22,496 nucleotides of DNA from JABCPE02 sp963530895 (GTDB lineage Bacteria > Bacteroidota > Bacteroidia > Flavobacteriales > Weeksellaceae), in assembly GCA_963530895.1 (NCBI GenBank), contig CAUSFO010000020.1:1-22496 (forward strand). Reading direction: 5' to 3'. This document shows positions 7,743 to 13,574 of this stretch, piece after piece. The notes beneath the pieces were generated by a model. It was given only the letters and a program-made list of their open reading frames with translations, had not been told where the DNA came from and searched no databases. The position numbers and the translations under genes were made by a program. How positions within the stretch are numbered: position 1 is the first letter of the stretch; every line of letters starts with the position of its first letter.

Positions 7743-8032
7743 TTAATTGTTTTCTAAATTAAAAACTTGCTCTACCCATTTTTCAAGAGTGTATTTTTTA
7801 TAAATTTCCTCTGGAAGTGACTGGTACGGAGTTTCAAAAAATTCTTTTGTAATATTACTAAAATCTTTATTTAAAACCAAAATATTATTGGAATTGTAGA
7901 AATCATAATTTTTTATTTTTTCATTGTCCGTAATTATTTTTTTCTCCAATGCCATCGCCTCAAACACACGGAAACTCAAACAGATTTTCGTGACTTATAC
8001 TTTTTTAGTAAAAAAACAATTTTATTCTTCAT
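7743..8032 (-). pseudogene. Deleted and frameshifted remnant of a glycosyltransferase-like gene
   Basis: A gene start at 8032 overlaps the end of the DUF5672 gene by 11 bases and reads MKNKIVFLLKKYKSRKSV before a TGA at 7976-7978. A second frame, preceded by its own upstream stop near 7995, then reads LSFRVFEAMALEKKIITDN and continues with KNYDFYNSNNILVL to a TAA at 7743, one base before the next gene. The second piece looks like the C-terminal end of a GT-B-like transferase, where R.FEAMALEKKIIT would be the donor-binding loop. The two pieces total under 100 residues, against roughly 300 or more for such enzymes, so an internal deletion of several hundred bases plus frame loss is the simplest reading. 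A short ORF starting at TTG 7979 (78 residues) is formally open but unlikely to be functional alone. Exact family not certain. Confidence 0.65.
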
Positions 8033-8816
8033 ATTTTATGAATTGTTTCCAAAAGTTTATGTTTTCCTTATTCCATCGGTGACATCCCATAGGCAGGAGC
8101 CCATTATTATAATTAAATGCTTTTTCTACTTTATTTTCAATAGCAAATAAACAAGCCTCTTTATAATTAGGTTTCTTGAAATCAACACCATTTCTTTTAG
8201 GTTCTATGCTAAAAAACACATCTTCAGCATAAAAAGTGCTCTTATTTTCAGGTTTTAAATATATTGCTGCCTGTTCAGAAAGTTTTTCTAATATTTCTAT
8301 AAACTTTTCTCTTTTTCGTAATGAAAAACCGCCATTTCCAACTTCATTATACAATAAAATCTTGTTTTTCTGTGTCTTATGATTATTCTTATAGTTAATA
8401 AACTGCTTTATAAAACAAATAGAATTATCCCAAATTACTTTTATAAAAGGGGCTTTTTCTCTACTACGAATCCAAGGAGCTCCTATATAATCATAATCCT
8501 TCTCGCACCAAAATAACAAGTCATCTCTAAAAATATAAGCATCTGTCTGATAAATGAGTATATATTTTTTATTAAATGCCTTATAAAAATCAACGCTTAG
8601 CATTAATTGATTATACCCATAAATACTCTCAAAATACCTATCCTCAAATGTTACAAAAGTTGCCTTTCCAAAATTTTGATAAGCTGTTGTATCTAAACTT
8701 TTTGGGCATATGAAAGTTATATTATGATTTTTTAAAATTCTAAATACCTGATTAATAGATACTAAATCTTCATTATTAGGAACTTTTCTATATATAGGAA
8801 TAACTATATCAATCAT
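8022..8816 (-). CDS. DUF5672 family protein, probable glycosyltransferase
   Basis: A 264-residue protein starting MIDIVIPIYRKVPNNEDL. It has the pattern of the DUF5672 family: IYQTDAYIFRDDL (88-100) with a DXD-like TDAY, YDYIGAPW (108-115), GNGGFSLRKREKF (160-172), EDVFFSIEP (198-206) and LPMGCHRWNK (241-250). The order (DXD-like pair, GAPW, GNGGFS, ED, GCH) resembles GT-A glycosyltransferases, where GNGG and the ED pair bind acceptor and catalytic metal, and the terminal His completes the metal site. No membrane segment. It is the first gene of a minus-strand operon with a -7 box at 8848-8855. Its end overlaps the start of the broken gene by 11 bases. Function as a transferase in surface-glycan synthesis is inferred from fold-like motifs and location. 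Confidence 0.8.
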   Translation of the reverse strand: MIDIVIPIYRKVPNNEDLVSINQVFRILKNHNITFICPKSLDTTAYQNFGKATFVTFEDRYFESIYGYNQLMLSVDFYKAFNKKYILIYQTDAYIFRDDLLFWCEKDYDYIGAPWIRSREKAPFIKVIWDNSICFIKQFINYKNNHKTQKNKILLYNEVGNGGFSLRKREKFIEILEKLSEQAAIYLKPENKSTFYAEDVFFSIEPKRNGVDFKKPNYKEACLFAIENKVEKAFNYNNGLLPMGCHRWNKENINFWKQFIKYEE

Positions 8817-8847
8817 TGCGTTGATTTATGATTAGTATTAATATTCA

Positions 8848-8855
8848 CAAAGTTA
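8848..8855 (-). promoter_or_regulatory. Putative -7 box (TAACTTTG) for the DUF5672/GT2 operon
   Basis: An exact TAnnTTTG match on the minus strand, 31 bases upstream of the ATG at 8816 within a 134-base divergent region. No -33 TTG at normal spacing. Confidence 0.5.
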
Positions 8856-8916
8856 ATAATATTTATGAATTTTAAAATATTTAGCCCTGAAATAAATATT
8901 TTCGATGCGAAAAAGT

Positions 8917-8924
8917 TATATTTG
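8917..8924 (+). promoter_or_regulatory. Putative -7 box (TATATTTG) for the amino acid permease
   Basis: An exact TAnnTTTG match, 26 bases before the ATG at 8951. Together with the box at 8848-8855 it shows back-to-back promoters in the divergent region. No convincing -33 element. Confidence 0.5.
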
Positions 8925-8950
8925 TTGCCCTAAATTACTAAAATCAAACA

Positions 8951-10315
8951 ATGGGACAGAAATTAGAGGTAAGATACGGGCTGTTCATGGCGGTGTCCAT
9001 GGTGGTCGGGCAGATGATAGGTTCTGGTATTTTCTTCAAAGTAGATGATGTTTTGGCCTCCACCAATGGCAATATCTATGCGGGTGTGATGGGCTTTATC
9101 ATCGTGGGAATCAGTGTAGTTTTTTCAGCGGCGTCTATGGCGAATTATGCCATTTTCTCCCCAAAAGAAGGCGGACTCCTGCATTATGTGGAATTTCGCT
9201 ATGGGAAAAGAGCTGCGGCTTATGTGGGCTGGGGTTATTTCATTATGTTTTTACCTTTGTTAGCAGGAGTATTACTCACTGTATCAGGCATTTACATCTC
9301 ACACCTTTTTGCCGAGTTTATTGATTTTGAACCTAATTTCCTGCATTATTCACTGATAGGCTGGTGCAATGGAGTTATATTTTTATTCCTTAATATTTTC
9401 AGACCAAAATCCAGCGGTGTTTTTTTACAATTAACTGCGGTTTTAAAGCTGTTTCCGCTCATTTTCATCGCTGCTTTTGGGATTATCAGCCTTTTAGGAA
9501 ATGACACCGAACCATTAAATCAAATTGAAAATCAAGCCTTAATCTCTTCCAATGAAACTAACTTTTGGCTTTTAGTAGGCGCAAGTTTCATTCCTATCGC
9601 CTTTTCTATGGATGGGTGGTATATTGCAATGCAGATTTCTGGAGAAATCAAAGACTCGCAGAAAAACCTCCCAAAAGCTTTAATATCAGGGACTTTTATA
9701 GTCTTGGTGGTTTATGTTTTTTATTATTTAGGAATTGTTTCCAATATGAGCAGTGATGAAATACAGCAGCTGGGTGACACCTACATCATAGAATTTTCTA
9801 GAAAGATTTCCACTGAAGCAGGAGCGATAATCATACAGCTATTCATAATCATCTCTGTATTAGGAACTTGCAATGGACTTGTTCTCGCAAATACCCGTGC
9901 TCCTTACCAGTTCTACAATCTGGAGTATTCTAAAAAATTCCTGAATCTGGGTAATATCAGCAAAAGAATTGGAATGCCCGTAAATAGCGCTTTGGTAGGC
10001 TTCGGGCTGATGACTATTTATCTTTTTATTTTTTATTTATCTAATACCAATCCTTTCCTAAAAGCAATAAATTACGACATATCAGCCATTCCTATTTTGT
10101 TCATTTATGTGGTTAATTTTTGTTTGTATTTAGGACTTTTTAAATTGTTTAGAGAACATTTACTAAAAAATAAAACCCTGAAATACACCATGCTGCTTTT
10201 TGCTCTGATAGGGACTTGTGTGGTTTTAGCAGGGACACTTTCTTCTCCTAATGGACTATCTTATTTAGTAATCGCTGTATTCTTTATTTTACTCGGAAAA
10301 ATCGGCGTAAAGTAA
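8951..10315 (+). CDS. APC superfamily amino acid permease
   Basis: A 454-residue inner-membrane transporter with about 12 hydrophobic segments. The first helix carries VVGQMIGSGIFF (18-29), the unwound GSGIF substrate-binding motif of the amino acid/polyamine/organocation superfamily, and the protein opens with the short polar leader MGQKLEVRYGLFMAVS usual for these carriers. Later helices include SFIPIAFSMDGWY, which fits the helix 6 binding segment of the family. It probably imports an amino acid with a proton or exchanges two amino acids; the substrate is not readable. It is a single-gene unit with its own -7 box and a hairpin terminator. It lies between the glycan block and the acetyl-CoA carboxylase genes and shows no functional link to either. 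Confidence 0.85.
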   Translation: MGQKLEVRYGLFMAVSMVVGQMIGSGIFFKVDDVLASTNGNIYAGVMGFIIVGISVVFSAASMANYAIFSPKEGGLLHYVEFRYGKRAAAYVGWGYFIMFLPLLAGVLLTVSGIYISHLFAEFIDFEPNFLHYSLIGWCNGVIFLFLNIFRPKSSGVFLQLTAVLKLFPLIFIAAFGIISLLGNDTEPLNQIENQALISSNETNFWLLVGASFIPIAFSMDGWYIAMQISGEIKDSQKNLPKALISGTFIVLVVYVFYYLGIVSNMSSDEIQQLGDTYIIEFSRKISTEAGAIIIQLFIIISVLGTCNGLVLANTRAPYQFYNLEYSKKFLNLGNISKRIGMPVNSALVGFGLMTIYLFIFYLSNTNPFLKAINYDISAIPILFIYVVNFCLYLGLFKLFREHLLKNKTLKYTMLLFALIGTCVVLAGTLSSPNGLSYLVIAVFFILLGKIGVK

Positions 10316-10331
10316 ATAAAGTAAAAAATAA

Positions 10332-10358
10332 AAACACTACTAAAATTTAGTAGTGTTT
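10332..10358. terminator. Bidirectional hairpin terminator between permease and accC
   Basis: A 13-base perfect inverted repeat (10332-10344 and 10346-10358) with a T-rich run on both outer sides, in the 54-base gap between convergent genes. It can end transcription from either side. Confidence 0.88.
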
Positions 10359-10369
10359 CTTTTTATTCA

Positions 10370-11725
10370 TTAGTGAAATTCATAATCTTTATCCATCACA
10401 AAAGTCTCCATGAACTTGGTTGTGTAGTTTCCAGCAAGGAAATCAGGATTATCCATCAGCTGTCTATGGAAAGGAATCGTAGTTTTCACTCCTTCTATAT
10501 AAAACTCCTCCAAAGACCTTTTCATTTTAGCAATAGCCTCCTCTCTAGTCTGTGCTGTGATGATGAGTTTAGCAATCATAGAGTCATAATTTGGTGGGAT
10601 TGTATAACCAGCATACACATGCGTATCCACTCTCACACCATGTCCGCCAGGGATATTAAGCTGAGTGATTTTCCCAGGAGCAGGTCTAAAATCAGAATAC
10701 GGATCTTCCGCGTTGATTCTACATTCTATAGAGTGCAATTTTGGATAATAGTTTTTTCCAAGAATTTTTTCTCCTGCTGCTAGTAAAATTTGCTCACGGA
10801 TAAGGTCATAATCTATAACCTGCTCTGTAATAGGGTGTTCCACCTGAATACGAGTGTTCATCTCCATGAAATAGAAATTTCTGTGTTTATCAACCAAAAA
10901 TTCTATCGTTCCTACTCCCTCATATCCAATATATTCAGCTGCTTTTACAGCGGCATTTCCCATTTTTTCACGAAGCTCATCCGTCATGAAAGGAGACGGC
11001 GTTTCTTCTATTAATTTTTGATTTCTTCTCTGGATAGAGCAGTCTCTTTCCGATAAATGACAAGCCTTTCCATATCTATCTCCAGCAATTTGGAATTCTA
11101 TGTGTCTCGGCTCTTCTATCAGTTTTTCCATGTACATTCCACCATTACCAAAAGCCGCTAAAGCCTCTTGAATAGTAGAATCCCAGCTTTCTCTAAGCTC
11201 TTCTTTGCTCCAGATGGCGCGCATTCCTTTACCACCACCACCAGCGGTAGCTTTTATCATTACAGGATAGCCGATTTCTTCAGCTATTTTTTCAGCTTCT
11301 TCTAAAGATTCTACAAGCCCATCAGAACCAGGAACACAAGGAATTCCAGCTGCTTTCATTGTTGCTTTCGCAGTGGCTTTGTCTCCCATTTTTTCTATTT
11401 GCTCTGGTGTAGCACCGATGAATTTGATTCCATTTTTCTGACAAATTCTAGAAAAATTAGCATTTTCAGCCAAAAATCCATAGCCAGGGTGAATGGCATC
11501 TGCATTCGTAATTTCTGCAGCTGCAATGATGTTAGGAATTTTCAGATAAGAATCCTTACTCGCCGCAGGACCTATACATACCGCTTCATCCGCAAATCTT
11601 ACATGCAGACTGTCTTTATCCGCGATTGAGTAGACTGCTACTGTTTTGATTCCCATCTCTTTACAAGTTCTGAGAATTCTCATCGCAATCTCTCCACGAT
11701 TGGCAATTAATATCTTTTTAAACAT
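10370..11725 (-). CDS. accC: Biotin carboxylase subunit of acetyl-CoA carboxylase
   Basis: Carboxylates the biotin carried by AccB using ATP and bicarbonate, the first half-reaction in making malonyl-CoA for fatty-acid synthesis. Start chosen at ATG 11725 (451 residues; E. coli 449), giving MFKKILIANRGEIAMRI; an ATG 18 bases upstream adds a nonconserved MINRKI. Domains: Rossmann-like N-terminus; HPGYGFLAEN (79-88); ATP-grasp glycine loop GGGGKGM (162-168); catalytic EMNTRIQVEHP (288-298), which matches E. coli numbering; and the C-terminal biotin carboxylase domain with INAEDP and VDTHVYAG. It lies 37 bases after accB in the same operon. The ordinary length and full set of catalytic residues indicate a working enzyme. 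Confidence 0.97.
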   Translation of the reverse strand: MFKKILIANRGEIAMRILRTCKEMGIKTVAVYSIADKDSLHVRFADEAVCIGPAASKDSYLKIPNIIAAAEITNADAIHPGYGFLAENANFSRICQKNGIKFIGATPEQIEKMGDKATAKATMKAAGIPCVPGSDGLVESLEEAEKIAEEIGYPVMIKATAGGGGKGMRAIWSKEELRESWDSTIQEALAAFGNGGMYMEKLIEEPRHIEFQIAGDRYGKACHLSERDCSIQRRNQKLIEETPSPFMTDELREKMGNAAVKAAEYIGYEGVGTIEFLVDKHRNFYFMEMNTRIQVEHPITEQVIDYDLIREQILLAAGEKILGKNYYPKLHSIECRINAEDPYSDFRPAPGKITQLNIPGGHGVRVDTHVYAGYTIPPNYDSMIAKLIITAQTREEAIAKMKRSLEEFYIEGVKTTIPFHRQLMDNPDFLAGNYTTKFMETFVMDKDYEFH

Positions 11726-11762
11726 TATTTTTCTGTTTATCAATTACAATGAATAGAGTAAT

Positions 11763-12233
11763 TTATGATGGATCTACTAAGAATAATGGCTGGTCATACT
11801 CTACAGGAGTAGCATCATCCACCAATATTTTCACGATTTTTCCACTCACTTCAGACTCTATCTGATTGAATAATTTCATAGCTTCCACCACACAAATAAC
11901 CGTTCCTTCTGTGATTTCGCTTCCTACACTTACGAAAGGCTCTTTGTCTGGAGCTGGTTTTCTGTAGAAAGTACCAATGATAGGAGATTTTATCGTGATG
12001 TATTTACCATTATCTGCTGGTTCTGCTGAATTTGCAGAAACTTCCTGCTCTGGCTGTGCAACAGGAGCTGCATTTACCATTGGCTGAACTTGTGTCATCT
12101 GTGGAGTCGTAACCACCGTACCAAATGTATGATTGGTAATATTGATTTCAAAATCCTTAGTTTTGTATTTTACTCCAGCTACATCAGCCTTTGAAACAAA
12201 TTTAATAAGGTTTTGTAAGTCTTTAATATCCAT
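11763..12233 (-). CDS. accB: Biotin carboxyl carrier protein of acetyl-CoA carboxylase
   Basis: Carries biotin between AccC and the carboxyltransferase. Start chosen at ATG 12233 (156 residues, same as E. coli); an in-frame ATG at 12272 would read through the promoter box at 12253-12260 and adds a nonconserved stretch. Residues 1-30 (MDIKDLQNLIKFVSKADVAG...) are the usual oligomerisation region; 45-75 form a flexible, Pro/Ala/Gln-rich linker; 80-156 are the biotinyl domain, with the BCCP thumb (SPIIGTFYRKPAPDKEPF, 83-100) and the biotinylation site EAMKL with Lys120. The thumb marks it as an acetyl-CoA carboxylase carrier and not a pyruvate or propionyl type. It is transcribed first, followed by accC. 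Confidence 0.96.
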   Translation of the reverse strand: MDIKDLQNLIKFVSKADVAGVKYKTKDFEINITNHTFGTVVTTPQMTQVQPMVNAAPVAQPEQEVSANSAEPADNGKYITIKSPIIGTFYRKPAPDKEPFVSVGSEITEGTVICVVEAMKLFNQIESEVSGKIVKILVDDATPVEYDQPLFLVDPS

Positions 12234-12252
12234 AAAAAATAATTTTATTGTC

Positions 12253-12260
12253 CAAATATA
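12253..12260 (-). promoter_or_regulatory. Putative -7 box (TATATTTG) for accBC
   Basis: An exact TAnnTTTG match on the minus strand, 19 bases before the accB ATG at 12233, and immediately after the rpmF terminator. It supports accBC being its own unit and fixes the accB start. Confidence 0.55.
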
Positions 12261-12276
12261 GTAAATAAACACAAAA

Positions 12277-12305
12277 AACCATTCACTTTCGTAAAAAGAA
12301 TGGTT
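12277..12305 (-). terminator. Hairpin terminator of the DUF177-rpmF operon
   Basis: Eight-base arms (12277-12284 and 12298-12305) around a 13-base loop; on the minus strand the 3' arm runs into TTTT followed by a T-rich stretch. It ends 16 bases before the accBC promoter box. Confidence 0.65.
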
Positions 12306-12320
12306 CTATATTTCTACCGT

Positions 12321-12346
12321 GATTTTTGGAGATTTTACCAAAAATC
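12321..12346 (-). repeat. Nine-base inverted repeat in the rpmF 3' untranslated region
   Basis: Perfect 9-base arms 12321-12329 and 12338-12346 around an 8-base loop, beginning 5 bases after the rpmF stop codon. No U-run follows on the minus strand, so it does not look like the terminator, which lies about 16 bases further downstream. Possible roles are mRNA 3'-end protection or a binding site; none is proven. Confidence 0.5.
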
Positions 12347-12351
12347 TATCG

Positions 12352-12549
12352 TTATTCTGCAGATTCTACTTCTTTTTCAAGAACTACTTTACCTCTGTAG
12401 TAAAGTTTTCCTTCATGCCAGTGAGCTCTGTGATATAGGTGTAATTCACCTGTTGTAGCATCTTTTGCTAATTGAGGAACTACTGCTTTGTAGTGAGTTC
12501 TTCTTTTATCTCTTCTTGTAGATGACTGTCTTCTTTTAGGATGTGCCAT
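12352..12549 (-). CDS. rpmF: Ribosomal protein bL32
   Basis: A 65-residue basic protein of the large ribosomal subunit. The N-terminus MAHPKRRQSSTRRDKRRTHY is the conserved bL32 start with the typical K/R-rich patch, and the middle reads ELHLYHRAHWHEGKLYYRGK, the usual HLxHR...YYRGK core. There are no cysteines, so this is the zinc-independent form without the four-Cys ribbon. It follows the DUF177 gene by 32 bases, the arrangement seen in most bacteria (yceD-rpmF), and its transcript ends at the hairpin 12277-12305. Confidence 0.96.
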   Translation of the reverse strand: MAHPKRRQSSTRRDKRRTHYKAVVPQLAKDATTGELHLYHRAHWHEGKLYYRGKVVLEKEVESAE

Positions 12550-12581
12550 TTCTAATAATTTTTAGCTTTTTATATTAACTT

Positions 12582-13109
12582 TTATTTTCTCAACTTATTC
12601 AATGCTTCCCATCTTGGATCTATGTCTTCATCATCGGCCTTTTCTTCATTTATTTTAGGACTGAATTTATCCAGCAAGTCTTGGAATTCTTCGTTTTCCA
12701 ATGCAGCAGGAGATACTTTCTTCATAGGAATAGCAAGAACCACTGCTTCATAGATAAACTGAGCAATATTAAACTCACTATAGTGATGAGGAATTGTAAT
12801 GATCTCTTCATTACTATCATCATATTCTTCTCCAAACTTTACTAAGAATTTTATTTCATTGTTTATTGGATACTGGAATTTTTCATTGCTGATATCACAA
12901 GTCAAATCCACTGTTCCTGAAACAGAAATTACAAAACCCAAAAAAGTAGAATGTTTTTCAAGTAAAACTTTACTAACTATTTTGGCATTTTCAAATTCTT
13001 CTTCAGCCTCAAATAAATCAAAGAACTGCTGATCAACACAGAACTCAAACTCATGTTTTCCTTGCTTTAGACCAGAAAAACTGATGTCATAGTTTCTATA
13101 TTTGTCCAT
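12582..13109 (-). CDS. DUF177 (YceD) family protein
   Basis: A 175-residue acidic soluble protein. It has the YceD features: an N-terminal SFSGLKQGKHEFEF strand pair, a central block FVISVSGTVDLTCDISNEKF (about 57-76) in which the family often has a second cysteine, GEEYDDSNEEIITIPH, then IYEAVVLAIPMKKVSP (113-128 region), and the C-terminal DPRWEALNKLRK found in nearly all members. YceD proteins are linked to 23S rRNA processing or large-subunit maturation, and the gene is almost always next to rpmF, as here. Only one cysteine remains, so metal binding of the Cys-pair type is unlikely. A well-formed promoter lies so close that the leader is only about 6 bases. Confidence 0.9.
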   Translation of the reverse strand: MDKYRNYDISFSGLKQGKHEFEFCVDQQFFDLFEAEEEFENAKIVSKVLLEKHSTFLGFVISVSGTVDLTCDISNEKFQYPINNEIKFLVKFGEEYDDSNEEIITIPHHYSEFNIAQFIYEAVVLAIPMKKVSPAALENEEFQDLLDKFSPKINEEKADDEDIDPRWEALNKLRK

Positions 13110-13119
13110 AATAGGTTTG

Positions 13120-13150
13120 CAAAAGTACTTTTTTTTTCTAAAACAACAAA
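13120..13150 (-). promoter_or_regulatory. Strong Bacteroidota-type promoter of the DUF177-rpmF operon
   Basis: On the minus strand a TTTG/TTG (-33 element, 13147-13150) is followed after 19 bases by TACTTTTG (-7 element, 13120-13127). This is the only site in the window where both elements and the spacing fit well. The start codon at 13109 is 10 bases past the -7 box. Confidence 0.7.
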
Positions 13151-13167
13151 ATTATCTATCAAAAAAG

Positions 13168-13563
13168 TTACTTTCTTTTAAATTTCAATAACAAAACATT
13201 GTCTTTATACAACTCCAAAGAGGTTTCGCTGATTACATATTTATTCACTTTTTCAAGTAAATTTAGATAATCTTCTTCCACGGAGATATTATCACAAAGC
13301 ATTCGTGTCGCTCCTATACTTTTTACTTGGAAAGTATCTTTTGAATTTGTGGTTAATTCCGAAAAATAATTATTACATCCAGAAAAACCTGACACTCTAC
13401 CTTTTGCAATTTCTAAAGTAATTCCAGAGTTTGTCTTAGAATTTTCCTCTAAAACCCAACTGGTATTATTCAGTTGTACACTCTCTTTTTTTCCTGCAAC
13501 AGATGCATTGGAACAAGATAATGACAAGACAAGCACGGCTGTTAGTGAAATTATTTTTTTCAT
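13168..13563 (-). CDS. META-domain (HslJ-like) lipoprotein
   Basis: A 131-residue protein with a signal peptide ending in the lipobox-like LSLSC (Cys17), so probably lipid-anchored in the periplasm or outer membrane. The META domain follows: NTSWVLEE (33-40), a strand with ITLEIAKGRVSGFSGCNNYF (48-67), and ATRMLC (85-90), with the two cysteines (Cys63, Cys90) that may form a disulfide. META-domain proteins such as HslJ and heat-inducible lipoproteins are linked to stress or antibiotic tolerance, but the biochemical role is unknown. It begins 11 bases after pheT and is probably co-transcribed with it. No separate promoter or clear terminator is seen. Confidence 0.85.
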   Translation of the reverse strand: MKKIISLTAVLVLSLSCSNASVAGKKESVQLNNTSWVLEENSKTNSGITLEIAKGRVSGFSGCNNYFSELTTNSKDTFQVKSIGATRMLCDNISVEEDYLNLLEKVNKYVISETSLELYKDNVLLLKFKRK

Positions 13564-13574
13564 AATTTATGTAT

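Noticed and set aside
7743..8032. Programmed frameshift joining the two pieces of the broken gene
   Set aside because: Even when joined the product would be under 100 residues, far short of a transferase, and there is no clear slippery site with a downstream structure; deletion explains it better.
10373..10783. 136-residue plus-strand open frame opposite accC
   Set aside because: Entirely antisense to a well-supported gene, with an unstructured Cys/His/Ser/Arg-rich translation that looks like a shadow frame.
12234..12272. Longer accB start giving MFIYYIWTIKLFF
   Set aside because: The extension runs across the TATATTTG box; the MDIKDLQ start fits BCCP proteins and the usual 156-residue length.
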